A stretch of 64,000 nt of DNA from Diplonema papillatum (taxonomy: Eukaryota; Euglenozoa; Diplonemea; Diplonemida; Diplonemidae): positions 186,001 to 250,000 of the forward strand of contig JAPJBO010000134.1 of assembly GCA_030068145.1 (NCBI GenBank), written 5' to 3'. The notes beneath the pieces are model-generated. The model was not told where the DNA came from and did no database searches. It worked only from the letters and a program-made list of their open reading frames with translations. Within the stretch, counting starts at the first letter, position 1. The number at the start of each line of letters is the position of its first letter. A program made the translations under genes and the position numbers. This document shows positions 32,980 through 43,877 of the stretch, one piece after another.

Positions 32980-33615
32980 CTGGAACAGGACATCTGCAGC
33001 CCACTGGGTGCCGTCACCACCGACGACGTACAGGTGGTTGATGCCGAGGGCCACGCAACGGTCGATGATGAAGTCGGGCTTGAAGCCGCCGCGGCCAGCG
33101 CCGAGGATGGACCCGCCTTTTTGATGGATCTCCTCCACGACCGCCGGCGTCAAGATGACGGGCGGGTACTTCTCCGTGTCGAACCCGTTGTACCCGAACC
33201 GGATGCCGAGCACCTTGCCGGGGGTCCTCACGCCGTAGTTGTTGTACAGGCCGATGGCCACGTCGCGGATGACGCTGTTCAGACCGGGGCAGAGCCCGCC
33301 GCAGGTGACGATGGCGGCCTTGATCTCTTGGGGGTCCCACAGGATTTTCCGGGTGGGCCCCGCCCGCAGGACGGTGTACGAGCTCACGGCCCGCGAGCCC
33401 GCGGGGGCGAGGATGTTCGTGAACACTGACTCGTCGTCCTGGTGGAACTTCATGCCGGGGAACTTCTTCATCATCGGGTTCTCCTGCACCGTCGCTTTGG
33501 CCCAGTTCGACACGAGGTGGTTCTTCAGAGAAGTGCTGCCGAGCGCGTCGGCTGCGTGCACTGGGCTCGCGTTCCCATCGATATCGAACGCGAGCTGCGA
33601 GTAGAGTGCCTCCAT
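32980..33615 (-). CDS. ATP-dependent 6-phosphofructokinase, exon 1
   Basis: Phosphofructokinase phosphorylates fructose 6-phosphate to fructose 1,6-bisphosphate in glycolysis. This exon starts MEALYSQLAFD and holds AAIVTCGGLCPGLNSVIR (nucleotide-binding glycine loop), GIRFGYNGF and GGDGTQWAA. GGDGT rather than GGDD, together with PKTIDN in exon 2, points to the ATP-using plant/trypanosomatid group. Splicing 33615-32980, 31331-31272 and 30924-30445 gives 392 residues with GT-AG junctions all in phase 0; introns are 1648 and 347 bp. Complete relatives are about 440-550 residues, so the C-terminus is missing. A Met upstream on another exon cannot be excluded. Confidence 0.88.
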
Positions 33616-35015
33616 CTTCGTTTCTTTCGGTATTCTCTTGAGCGGTAGGTCCGCCCCCTCGCACCACGCCTTGTTGATGATTATGCTGGACTTCCGGGGT
33701 GCTGAACCCCTACGTTGAGCAGCAGACGTAAAGACGTGTCACCCGACAGGTGGCACGGGTGTCCACATACGACAAAAAGCAGGGAATTCTTCGTCGGCTA
33801 TTCACTCCTCCTGCATTAGGAGCTTGCAGCTACTGCTGTAATGGGGGGTTAACGTACGATGGGGTGGCCCCCCGAGATAGCCACCATGTGTGAGAGAACA
33901 GGCCATCCCAGGATGGTCACTCCACCAGACCCAAAAGGAACCTGGTGGGCGTTCGTAATGCCTGGTGGAATTCCCTCGGTGAGTCGCAAGACTGCTCCGC
34001 TGTCTCCTGTAGTGAGCGTCTTCTGCTGTTCTTCTTCGCAGGTGGTTCGAAGTTGGCACCAAGGAACGAAAAGAACGCGCGACGAACAAAAAAACCCGCG
34101 GCGCTTTCCGCGGCTTTCCTAGGAGAAGAGAAGCAGGGCTGGCGTTTTGCGAACCTTGTTAAAGGGTTGAACGAGCTGCCTGGGGTGTGTAACTGAGAGC
34201 AGCAAAGAGGTTAAGGCTAGCGGCACGCGTGATCAGACTCTTTTCTTTGTGTGAAGGTCCGCTCGAGAATCCGGGATTATAAAGCCTCCCTGGTGCCCTT
34301 CGTCAAAGGGTTTTTTCGTAGGACAGTAAAGAGGTGTTACGTGGGACATTGGATGCAGGTGCGGGTCTTTGTGCTCTGCTTGCTGACCGTTCATTTGTTT
34401 TGGAATTCGGTGCATCGGTGGGCTTCGTTGGCCCGTTCTCCAACATTGTTCCCCCGGAGGACACAACCTGGGGTCTATGACACGGCAGGGTCGGCCGGAC
34501 TTGCATACCGGCTCGAATGGAAAACGGCCTCCTAGCAATCTCTGTGTGGGAGCTTGAAATGCAACAGCTTTAGCTCCAGCTTGTAGTACCGGCAATGCTG
34601 GTTCCGAGCTGATGACATCCGTCGAAACTCCGCTTCTGACCCCTTTTTTCCGGATTTCTGGAGCGTTTCGGGGCCACCTCTCGGTTGGTTTCAGTTTTGG
34701 GTTTCAGATGACCTCCCTTCTCCAGTTCCCGTGTGGGTCAACAGTGGGTCCTGGCCGTTTGGTGAGACGTTTCCGGCCGTTTTTCAGAGTGCAAGTTCGC
34801 TTGGGGATCCGGGGTTTTAAAGTCTCCGGGTGACCATTGTCGTAAAGGTTTCTGTAAGGTATAGTATGTTAGTGTGCGTATCGTATCAGCTGTAGTGGCA
34901 GTACGTGTACTTGTGCGTGTATCTTTGCCGCCTATTCGACTTATTTTCGCGAGCTTTCTGCCCCTGGTGTTGCCGGCGCGTTTGCGTCGTCTTCCCTTTC
35001 CCGCCGGGCAACCTC
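33616..35015. other. Intergenic, no gene recognised
   Basis: Short overlapping ORFs with no recognisable motif. The interval contains pyrimidine-rich stretches and two near-identical phrases (tccggggttttaaagtctccgg near 34808 and a similar one near 34270), which suggests an old duplication. No supported gene. Confidence 0.4.
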
Positions 35016-35019
35016 AGCA

Positions 35020-35815
35020 GAAATTAGTACAGCTCGCTTCCTTTTGCTTGCGCGCGCATGAGCGGAACTCGCCTGCTTCGGTAAGTTGCATGTAGCACGC
35101 TGCCAACTACCCATTTTTAGCCACCAAACCACTGCATTGTTAAGCCCCGAAATACAGCACGCCCAGGACATCGTCGGTGAACATTAGTAAGGGCGCTTTC
35201 TTTTGCCTGCGCGAGCACGAGCGGAACTCCTGCTTTCGGTAAGTTGCATGTAGCACGCTGCCAACTACCCATTTTTAGCCACCAAACCACTGCATTGTTA
35301 AGCCCCGAAATACAGCACGCCCAGGACATCGTCGGTGAACATTAGTAAGGGCGCTTTCTTTTGCCTGCGCGAGCACGAGCGGAACTCCTGCTTTCGGTAA
35401 GTTGCATGTAGCACGCTGCCAACTACCAATTTTTAGCCACCAAACCACTGCATTGTTAAGCCACAACAAATGACAGCACGCCCAGAACTTCGTCGACGGA
35501 CATTAGTACGGGCGCTTCCTTTTGCTTGCGCACGAGCGGAACTCGCCTGCTTCGGTAAGTTGCATGTAGCACGCTGCCAACTACCAATTTTTAGCCGCCA
35601 ACCCACTGCATTATTAAGCCCCAAAAGACAGCACGTCCAGGACTTCGTTGATGGACATTAGTACGGGCGCTTTCTTTTGCCTGCGCGCGCACGAGCGGAA
35701 CTCCTGCTTTCGGTAAGTTGCATGCAGCACGCTGCCAACTACCAATTTTGAGACACCAAACAGCTGCATTGCTAAGCCACGAAAGACAGCGCGCCCAGGA
35801 CTTCGTCGACGGGCG
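35020..35815 (-). repeat. About 158-bp tandem repeat derived from the coiled-coil gene's end
   Basis: Landmark gcccaggacwtcgtcg recurs at 35161, 35319, 35480, 35634 and 35793 (spacings 158, 161, 154, 159). The last unit overlaps the final codons and stop of the coiled-coil gene (VDEVLGALSFVA then TAG). Other units repeat that end with changes, for example DDVLGVLYFGA then TAA. On the gene strand each unit also contains gtactaatgt, which resembles a branch point. Confidence 0.85.
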
Positions 35816-35998
35816 ACGTGCCGGCGAGGCTCGCGTTGTCGGCTTCGCGGGGCAAGCCGGGGTCTTGCTTTTTCCGGAGCAGCGCCGATGCCGCCCGTTT
35901 CCCCGGCCCGAGCGCAGCAACAGTCCCCCGACCCCCTCCCGCAGACAGCGCGGCCCCTTTGTTGCCGCCGCCGCGGCTGGCGCTTTTGTCGTTGCTGG

Positions 35999-36030
<32 letters not shown>

Positions 36031-36038
36031 CCGTTGCC

Positions 36039-36072
<34 letters not shown>

Positions 36073-36408
36073 CGGTGGGAGGCCTCGGCAGGTTGTTCGG
36101 GGGGATCTTGCTGTGCTGGCGTCAGTTGCTGAGTAGTGAAGGGGCTGCCCGCTCGAGTTGGAGCCGCCGCGGTGGAGGGCCGCCGCGTCGCGAACGAGGC
36201 GCGGGGCACGACGGCGGCGAGGGGCGTCGTGAACGACGCCGACAGGGGCAGCCGGGCTCGACTGTGCAGCTCGGCCTTCACCCGCTCCTTCTCCAGGCGC
36301 GCCGCCAGCAGCTGCTGGGCCCGCACCGCTTCGAACTCCGCCAGGTGCCGCTTCCTCGTCGTCTCCCGGTGCTCGTCTTCCGACACCTTCACCGCCGCGA
36401 GCGCATGT
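35772..36408 (-). CDS. Coiled-coil protein, last exon
   Basis: Begins with one base that completes an AGA (Arg) codon with exon C, then HALAAVKVSEDEHRETTRK. The first 60 residues are charged and helical, a likely coiled coil (HLAEFEAVRAQQLLAARLEK). A Ser/Asn/Gly-rich low-complexity tract follows, encoded by CTG/GTT-type triplets at about 35993-36075, and the frame ends at TAG (35774-35772). The acceptor is aaacgacag at 36409-36410. The exon end overlaps the 158-bp tandem array, so the terminus may have changed recently. Confidence 0.7.
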
Positions 36409-36692
36409 CTGTCGTTTTGTAAAGCGTTATGCAAACAGGGAGAGAACCCGTGCTGAATCGAACCTGGCGCCCCCTTAGGATCAGGGGGGGGGGGGACGGC
36501 GTTCTATAGCTCGTTTTCATGTACTTTGCGAAATGGATGCATTCCGACCTCGATCGGGCATGGCGCCCCCAGGCTTCGATGCCCTCCGGCCGGATGCTCT
36601 CGGCCCATTGCCAGCTCCGAGGCTTTTTGGAACCGGAAAGTCTTTTGAGCGTGTGCCGCTCGTTTTGCGGGTCGGAAAACTGCAGTACCGAC

Positions 36693-37175
36693 CCCCCCCA
36701 GGCATCTTGTTAAGAACCATCCATCCATCCATCAGCCGGCTGACCCCCCCCCCTCCCCCAGGGTGCGCACTAAGGGACGTTGCCCCCGTTGCACGTTGCA
36801 CCCCCCTTCTGGGGGGGGGGGGGGCAGCGCTCTTGTTAAGGATCAGCCACTTTGGCCGGATGGCCGGATAAACCAGACCCCCCCCCCCTCTACAGTGCAG
36901 TTGCCTTGGAGGCTGGGTGGTCAAATTCTCTAAGGTGAAATGGTCAAAATTCCCTGCCAAAAGTGGGCCCACAAAAATTTTCCAAAGTGTGGTATTTGGG
37001 GTATTTGGGGCAAAAAAAAATTTTTTTTTTTCTGACCGCCCACCGTGGTGACCACCTTAGAGAGTGACAGGTAGCGTCTCCCCCCTCCACAGTGAAAATA
37101 GCCTGAGGGGGGGGGGGGGTCAGCCGGCTGATGGATGGATGGATGGTTCTTAACAAGATGCCTGGGGGGGGGGGG
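36693..37175. mobile_element. Foldback element bounded by poly-C/poly-G tracts
   Basis: The left arm (about 36693-36755) and right arm (about 37103-37175) are inverted copies: C/G runs, a cttgttaagaaccatccatc block, tcagccggctgac. Inside lies a second related arm at about 36810-36890 (cttgttaaggatcagcc, ggataaaccagacc), whose inverse copy is at 41019-41100. A separate small MITE (36926-37065) sits in the interior. Confidence 0.7.
36926..37065. mobile_element. 140-bp MITE, ctctaaggtg family
   Basis: Left end ttctctaaggtgaaatggtc; right end gaccaccttagaga, the imperfect inverse. The core is A/T-run rich. A relative lies at 12521-12653. Confidence 0.6.
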
Positions 37176-37189
37176 GGGTGTGGGGGTGT

Positions 37190-37525
37190 TTTATTTCTGG
37201 AAGGGTTCGGTTTTGGGGTCGGTTTCGGGTTCGGTTTCCAAATCTAATTCTGGAAGGTTCGGTTTCGGGGTCGGTTTTGGGGTCGGTTTTGGGTTCGGTT
37301 TTCAGATTTAATTCTGGAAGGTTCGGTTTTGGGGTCGGTTTTGGGTTCGGTTTCCAAATCTAATTCTGGAAGGTTCGGTTTTGGGGTCGGTTTCGGGTTC
37401 GGTTTTCAGATTTAATTCTGGAAGGTTCGGTTTTGGGGTCGGTTTTGGGGTCGGTTTTGGGTTCGGTTTTCAGATTTAATTCTGGAAGGTTCGGTTTCGG
37501 TTTTTCGGTTCGGTTTTCGGTTCGG
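37190..37525. repeat. About 54-76-bp tandem repeat of ggttcggttttgggg units
   Basis: Units consist of tctggaaggttcgg, one to three ttttggggtcgg blocks, and gggttcggttttcagattta. The variable number of inner blocks gives variable period. The open plus-strand frame is explained by the repeat. Confidence 0.85.
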
Positions 37526-37700
37526 TTTTGGGTCCAAAATTTGGGTCCAAAATTTTGGTCAAAATTTTTGGTCGAAAATTTTTGGTCAAAATTTTTAGTC
37601 GAAATTTTTTGGTCGAAAATTATTGGTCAAAATTTTTGGTCGAAAATTTCTGGTCAAAATTTTTGGTCAAAAATTTTTGGCCAAAAAATTTGGGAAACTT
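37526..37700. repeat. GGTCAAAATTTTT microsatellite
   Basis: About ten units of ggtcaaaattttt / ggtcgaaaattttt. The same repeat lies beside a related foldback at 39675-39768. Confidence 0.85.
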
Positions 37701-37960
37701 ACAAATATATGCGCGATAAACTGCCGAAAAAACTGTGCGCATACGAAACGTATGCGCGAAAAACTGTTTTTTTTACAAATATCTGCGCGAAAAGACTAAA
37801 ATTAACAAATATATGCGCGGTGCATATGTTTGTCAGTTTTAGTTTTTTCGCGCATATATTTGTAAAAAAAACAGTTTTTCGCGCATATATTTGTAAAAAA
37901 CAGTTTTTTCGCGCATATATTTGTAAAAAACAGTTTTTTTGCGCATATGCCACAATTCTT
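37700..37960. repeat. Foldback of tacaaatatatgcgcgaaaa units
   Basis: Forward units of about 30 bp (acaaatatatgcgcgaaaa-act-gtttttt) are followed, after a short centre near 37825, by the same units in inverted orientation. The single strand would fold into a long hairpin. Adjacent to the ggtcaaaattttt repeat. Confidence 0.85.
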
Positions 37961-38230
37961 GTTGGGAGACCCTTTCAAAAGAATTTCCCCCCAAAGTGCC
38001 TATTTCGAGTGTTTAGCCTCATTAAAGCCATCAAAAGTGAATTCAGACGGGTTTTTGACGCCAAACACAGCATCGCGAGAATATAGGGTCCACAATGAAT
38101 GTACTGTACAAAATGACATACACTCACACATTTGTAAAAATGCCATGAAGTTCGTATCCTAATGTAGGGCCCACAAAGTGACTATTTCGGGTGTATGATG
38201 CCAAAAACAACGAGAGGTTCCACAACGGAT

Positions 38231-38330
38231 GTACCATGCAGGGTCAAAACCTTGTGTCTTTTTGGAAATGGCCAAAAAAAAATTTCCGGAAAAAAATTGG
38301 GGTTTTTGAATTTTAGAGACTCTGCAGTAA
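38231..38330 (-). mobile_element. Truncated copy of the 213-bp MITE at 61945
   Basis: Starts gtaccatgcagggtcaaaac and matches the right end of the full element on the opposite strand, through tttccggaaaaaaattgggg. The other terminus is missing. Confidence 0.65.
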
Positions 38331-38339
38331 TTATTGAGA

Positions 38340-39450
38340 AAGTGCCCCCCCTTCTTTTTCTCCCCCATTTCTTTTTCCTTTTTTCATCCCCTAATCCGGT
38401 GGGCAGCAGTCAGTTGTGAGACTGGCAGGTGAGCAGCGTCACCTCCCCTAGCGAGCTCTCGGATCAAGCTGCGTCTGATGCAGCTGTTGTATGGATCGCC
38501 TACATACACTCAGCCGCGCGCTTTCATTGCGAAGGTTACTGCTGCGGCCTTCTGGGTGGCAGCTGTGTCGGGTCGAGTAGCGAGATCTGAGGCCCTGTGA
38601 TGGCTGAGTGCACACCTAAGCAGGGTTGCATCCTCGTGTTGTAGCCGTGTTGTGTATAAGGCTTCGTGGGGGCCTGGTCAACCACCTCATCACTATAGGG
38701 CACAAACCTTTCTCGACAGTGATTGGACAGTCGGGATTGCCGGGGGCGGGTCTCCATGAAGAAGAGAATTGTAAAGCAAGACCTGCCCCCTGCGCCTGCT
38801 GTCTCCGGCTGCTTCGGCAGACGACACATACTACTACTACACTACATCCCCTAATCCGTGCCTCGTAACACACAGCCGCCGATCAACACGAAACCACCCA
38901 GAAGAAAAGCCAGGCACCGGGATCTTCCTGACGAGCAACCCGGTGAACTTAATCAAGAGTCGAAGATTAGCGTCGAAACTTCCTGGCTTTTCACGCCGTA
39001 GCAGAACGACCACACCCTACCAATCCCAAGCACCCCCTAAACGCGTTAGGGGACTTCACAAGGTTTCACAACGGAGTGACACAACACCCGAAACGAGCTG
39101 CACCCTCTCACTTTTCTCAACCCCCCGCCATACTCAAGCCTCTACGGTCAACCGGAGACTTTAAAATACCGACCTTCTAATCCACAAATAACGCTTGAAA
39201 GCGAAGCCACGCAAAGCTCCCGGTGAGTGCGGGGTCGTACAACTGTGCGATTTGCCTACTGTTCGCGAAGAAACCCCCCATTGCAGATAGAAACAAGCTG
39301 GAGTGAAGTGAAGGCGCCATTCCCGCAGGTTCCGGCCTGGACAGCTGCGGAGTACCAGCTGAGCTGTTGAGTGCACCCTGGCTTGCGGATTATCCGAAAA
39401 AGTAGTTTTTTTTCGTTAAACTGCTTTTTTGTTGCAAAGAAAACGTATTT
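38340..39450. other. No gene recognised
   Basis: No ORF with recognisable features and no strong repeat seen. Mixed composition with a C/T-rich stretch at 38346-38395. Confidence 0.35.
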
Positions 39451-39459
39451 GTAGTGCGC

Positions 39460-39770
39460 GAAAAACCCCTGTTTTTTTTTTACAAATATATGCGCGAAAA
39501 AACTGCTTTTTACAAATATATGCGCGAAAAAACTGTTTTTTTAACAAATATATGCGCGAAAAAACTGTTTTTTTTTTACAAATATATGCGCGAAAAAACT
39601 AAAATTTACAAATATATGCACCGCGCATATATTTGTAAATTTAGTTTTTTCGCGCATATCCTGGTATATTACCCAAAAATTTTGGTCGAAAATTTTTGGT
39701 CAAAATTTTTGGTCAAAAATTTTTGGTCGAAAATTTTTGGTCAAAATTTTTAGTCGAAAATTTTTCCGCC
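39460..39770. repeat. Second foldback of acaaatatatgcgcgaaaa units
   Basis: Four forward units of tttacaaatatatgcgcgaa with spacer variants, a centre near 39618 (tatatgcaccgcgcatata) and one inverted unit, then six ggtcaaaattttt-type units to 39768. Same family as 37526-37960 but with different arm balance. Confidence 0.85.
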
Positions 39771-40209
39771 TACCAATTTCTGCTTCCCTGGAGACAGTAT
39801 TTGTTACAGCTAAAAAGAACGTTGTTGGCAGCGGTTTAACCAGAACCCAGGTGTGTAGGTTAAATCGCACAAACAACAAGTGAAGTTAACCGTGCCTCCA
39901 TCCATCAAGAGCTGCGCCTCAACCATTCTTCGAACCTTTCACTTGGAACGTGTAGTGCAAGGTGAACATCACGAACCCGAACTTGAAACGTTGCGCGCCC
40001 CCCTAGCAAACTAAAACTGGCTGCATGTACGGATCAGTCAGTTCCCTGGCTCAGTACACAACTTTAGAACGAAGGCGCAACCATTGAGAAGCAATTCTCC
40101 ATCGTCAACTTATGTGCTGAGGTACCTGGCTTTAGAAAACCCGCCAGATGACATCAAACCTACTCCAGAGCAAACAGAAACTGAACAGAGCTACTGAAAA
40201 TTAGTTTGT

Positions 40210-40845
40210 ACTTTCTTCTAGCTTTCATTCGATACGTTTTGCAATAGTCCCGCAAATACACACAGCAGATCAAAGAAAGGGGGGCAAGGTGGAAAATGCA
40301 GATCAAACGGGAGTAGAATGTGAACACGCTTATCCGACTCTTGACTTACTATGCCGTGTTCTGAAAGCTGTCGAGGGGCCCCTCCATAGGTTCTCGCATG
40401 ATTCGTTCGCCTTTGTAACACTATCCGTTTGTAGTACGCTTCGCAATTGTGTTCTTGCACTCTAGCCGAATGGCGGGTGGCGGATTTCCGCGCTCGGGCG
40501 CAAGACACAATTATGCTGCTTTTGCAGTGCAAGCCGAACCCGGTTCGCGACTTCGGTTGCGGTAAAGTGTTACAAGGTCTTCGGCTTTCAGATCCGGATA
40601 CGCGTATGCAACAGATAGTTAGAGGTCACTTGAAGGATACCCGTGTGCAGCATTCGAAAGAGTTTGCGTATCTGGAGTCTTTTTTTTGGGGGGGGGAAAC
40701 CCTTTTGACCCGATATTTTAGTGTTATTTTTTGAGAAGATTTTCGAAACATCCCGAAGATATTCGTCGTCGTCGAATCCTGATATTCGTCCAGCATAGTT
40801 GTCGTCCAGGTTACTGACCGTGAGAAGGGGTTCCAAGTACATGCT
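40210..40845 (+). mobile_element. Dispersed element, inverse copy of 45925-46450
   Basis: About 600 bp shared in opposite orientation with 45.9-46.45 kb. Blocks include gatcaaacgggagtagaatg, tggcgggtggcggatttccg, aattatgctgcttttgcag, aaggatacccgtgtgcag, and at the right tactgaccgtgagaaggggt. Both copies hold a G/C run next to an A/T run. No coding potential is recognised. The stretch 39771-40209 shows nothing. Confidence 0.8.
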
Positions 40846-41018
40846 GTCAATTCTGTCTGAGTGCGCGACGCAGTTTACTGATAGCCACCGCGTGCCTTCT
40901 GTGCCAGGGGTCGGATACGTTTACTTGCTGACCGGTGCTAACGTTGTAGAAGGCCCACCTATCAGCCTGAGTTCAGCTCCACAAGGTTCGTTTCGTTAAG
41001 GCAACTCATGATCACTTC

Positions 41019-41100
41019 GGGGGGGGGGGGGGGGGGGGTCTGGTTTATCCGGCCATCCAAGTGGCTGATCCTTAACAAGAGCGTTGACCCCCCCCCCCTT
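41019..41100. repeat. Poly-G/poly-C bounded module
   Basis: A run of about 20 G, then tctggtttatccggccatcc, ggctgatccttaacaagagc, then a C run. It is the inverse of 36815-36890. Confidence 0.75.
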
Positions 41101-41817
41101 AGAATTCCTCTCCAGGGGCACATTTTGTTCTTCGCTTACGCCCGTGTGTTAGTATTTTTTCACCCAGGACCTTGTTGTGTTTGTGTGCCTTGCCGGGCAG
41201 GCATGGGGCGGCTTGGCGGGCTTCATAGCAGGGCTGGGCACGGCGCCGAGCAGGGGGGGAAATCTTAGTTTAATGTTTAGGCAGAGCACTGCCTCTCATG
41301 CATGGTTGATGCTAGCATCAAGTCTTCTTCGAGGAAGATGTTGTCTAGGAAAGGGATGCAAAATAGAAAGAGGTTAAAAGGGGGCTGTGGTCGGGCGCCG
41401 GAGGGAGTGTTGCCAGGAGTCCAGGCAGAGTGAACAGGTAGCATCGAGGCTGAACTGGGGATGCTCACGGTGGTCGGGGCAGTCCACGTTCATTAACCCT
41501 TTACGGACGGGTCGAATAAAAGGCAGAACGAGCTGAAGTTCGGACACTGCGTCTACAAAGTGAAGACACCGTCACTCAGAATCCATGTTTGCTCAATAGA
41601 TTTGCTACGAAACCTTTCCCACGAGTCGCGGGTTCGTTCCCCTGTAGCGGAGTCGCAAAACTCTTGTGCTCGACCCAGAGTTTCCCAAGAAAGCTTTTTC
41701 GCTCTCTGGATAGCCCCGTCTGTAAGGGTAAGAGAAGCGGCCTTCAAAAAATATCACGGATACTTTGATTTGTTTCGTACTGGTTGCTGGAGTGGAGAGG
41801 CCAAAAAAGACAGGCGC

Positions 41818-41967
41818 TTCGTTTTGTTTGTGCGTGCCGGTTGATCGATTTTCCCACTCGTATTTACCCCGTGTATATCCAGGTAAGGAATTCTGATCAA
41901 CCACCAAAACACGCTGCCTACGTCTTTTTAGCCTGCACAACATTGAAGCAACCCGCAAGATTGTTAG
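41818..41967 (+). repeat. Dispersed repeat, copy 2 of 3
   Basis: Matches 510-640 and 42215-42376. It contains aggtaaggaattctgatcaa and ends gcaacccgcaagattgttag. Confidence 0.75.
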
Positions 41968-42214
41968 AAGAAATGTGAAAACGGGTTGTGAAAAAAAAAA
42001 AACGAATGTATGGTGTGACTGTAACACAATGGAGTACAAGGGGGCGGTAGAGGAATCTTTCCTAAAGCTTAGGATTGCATTTGCCGTCTTGCGCCGAGCC
42101 GTATGCAGCGTCAGCTACACGGCGCAGCCAGACCAGCAGGCAGAATTTCTCTCTTGTGGCGTGGCTCCCCGGCGAAATGCAATCCTTGACAGCCGCCCTT
42201 GTTTGAAAAAGACA

Positions 42215-42376
42215 GATGCTTCGATTTGTTTGTGCGTGCCCGGTGATGGGTTTCCCACTTGTATTTACCCTGTGGATAATATTATTCAGGTAAGGAATTC
42301 GGATCAACCACCAAAACACGCTGCCTATGTCTTTTAGCCTGCACAATACATTGAAGGGCAACCCGCAAGATTGTTA
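42215..42376 (+). repeat. Dispersed repeat, copy 3 of 3
   Basis: Close relative of copy 2, 400 bp away in the same orientation, sharing aggtaaggaattc, gatcaaccaccaaaacacgc and gcaacccgcaagattgttag. It lies just beyond exon C of the coiled-coil gene, in its intron. Confidence 0.8.
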
Positions 42377-42423
42377 GTACTAAAAAGTGGCGCCCCGCGC
42401 GTGATTGTAAGCCGTAAACACAC

Positions 42424-43163
42424 CTATGCTCGCGGATGTTGTCCAGCCTTTGCCGGTTCTCGGTGACGACGAGCTCGGTATGAAGGCTGGTCTCGACGCG
42501 CAGGGCGTTGCGCAGCTCGAGGCGCTGGGCCAGGTCGACGGTGCGGGCCTCCTTGAGGAGCAGCCCCCGCAGGATGCAGTTGGCCCTCCTCTCCCGATCC
42601 AGCGACAGCAGCCGGCGGTTCCTTGACGCTGTGTCCTGCGCGGCGGACCCCGCCCGTTTCGAGCGGGCGGCTGCCCTCCGCACCTTGGCCCGCTGCCGGC
42701 CCAAAAGAACCTCGGCCTCCTCTTCCTTCCGCAGCACGTCCGACGCCTTCAGCGAGTCCGCTTCGGCCATTGCCGCGAGCGTCATCCGCCGGTTGATGGC
42801 CCTGCACGTCTTCTCATACCGGGTCTCCTCCTTCTGGCAGGCGTTGTGCAGCCTTCTGTTGGTCACCCGTGCTTCGCAGACGGCGAGTCTCCGCGTCAAG
42901 GTGTCGCGCTCCAGCTTGCCGGTGAGGTCCGTCGCTTCGACGAAAGCGGCCTGCCGGTGCTGGAACAGCAGCACGCGCTCTTCGGACGCGTCGGCGCGCT
43001 CCCTCGCGAAGCGGGCCCGGTGGCGCTCCTTCTGCCGCTCCCGCTCGTCGTGCGCCGCCGTCCGCGCCGCGGCGCGGTCGCCTTCCGACGCCTCCGCAGC
43101 GGCGCGGTGCCTCTGCATCTGCTCCAGCTTCGCCGCTCGTCGGTCCCCTCGCATGACAGACAA
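42424..43163 (-). CDS. Coiled-coil protein, exon C
   Basis: 246 codons plus two bases, almost entirely charged heptad-like helix: LSVMRGDRRAAKLEQMQRHR, then long stretches rich in Glu, Arg, Ala and Lys (ERQKERHRARFARERAD, ASDVLRKEEEAEVLLGRQRA). The acceptor is ttcacag at 43164-43165 and the donor gtgtgt at 42423. The dangling AG joins the A of the last exon to make Arg, which supports a 6.0-kb intron. Long coiled-coil proteins of this sort are common in flagella and cytoskeleton, but I see no motif that identifies the family. Confidence 0.75.
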
Positions 43164-43209
43164 CTGTGAAGGGGTTGCGGTTGACTTTAGCTACTACGTT
43201 GAAGGCAGC

Positions 43210-43500
43210 TGAGTCGCAAATGTTGATTAAAGTTTAGTTTCGGGAGACTTCCGCCACGCAGCGACAAGGTAGTCATATGGTTCGTTGCAAAGATCTTCGG
43301 GGGATTTTCGCTGCGTTGGAAGCAGTTGTGTCGCAAATCTTGTCGATTCGGTAAAAGATGGTTTCGAGAGACATTCGCCACGCAGACAAAACGGCCATGC
43401 TGAGATCATCGGGGTATTTTCGCCGCGTTGGACGCAGTTGAGTCGCAGCTCTTAGAGCAATTAGAGAAAACATGGTTTCGGGAGACTTTCGCCACGCAGA
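43210..43500. repeat. About 115-bp tandem repeat, three units
   Basis: Landmark gtttcgggagacttycgcca recurs at 43237, 43361 and 43471, each followed by a gcgttggaagcagttgagtc-like block in the next interval. It separates exon C from its partial duplicate. Confidence 0.7.
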
Positions 43501-43668
43501 GCCGGCGACTCCCTCGCGAAAGCTGCCCCGGTGGCGCTCCTTCTGCCGCTCCCGCTCGTCGTGCGCCGCCGTCCGCGCCGCGGCGCGATCGCCTTCCGAC
43601 GCCTCCGCAGCTGCGCGGTGCCGTCGGATCCCTCGCACGACGGACAACTGCAAAAAGGGGTTGCGGTT
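43500..43668 (-). pseudogene. Partial duplicate of coiled-coil exon C
   Basis: Reads LSVVRGIRR and then HRAAAEASEGDRAAARTAAH as in exon C, but lacks the DRRAAKLEQMQ part and degenerates after ERQKERHR. It retains a good acceptor (ccttttt then gcag) immediately upstream. It could be a dead duplicate or an alternative exon. Confidence 0.65.
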
Positions 43669-43877
43669 GAGGCTTTAGCCACTACGTTGGCTACGTTGGC
43701 TGACACAAAAATGATATTGATGCTGATGGGAAGAGTGGGTTGTTTCGTTGGACCCAGTGCTTGATCGTTTTTACGTAAGCTGAATTCAGAGACACAAGTG
43801 GACACGGTTTGCGGCGGCGAGCTTTTCATTTCCTCCAACATTGCATGCTTGGTAAAGAAGGACGAAACCGAACATAC

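Noticed and set aside
33014..33667. 217-codon minus-strand frame, Arg/Pro/Gly rich
   Set aside because: An alternative frame of phosphofructokinase exon 1, whose correct frame shows conserved motifs.
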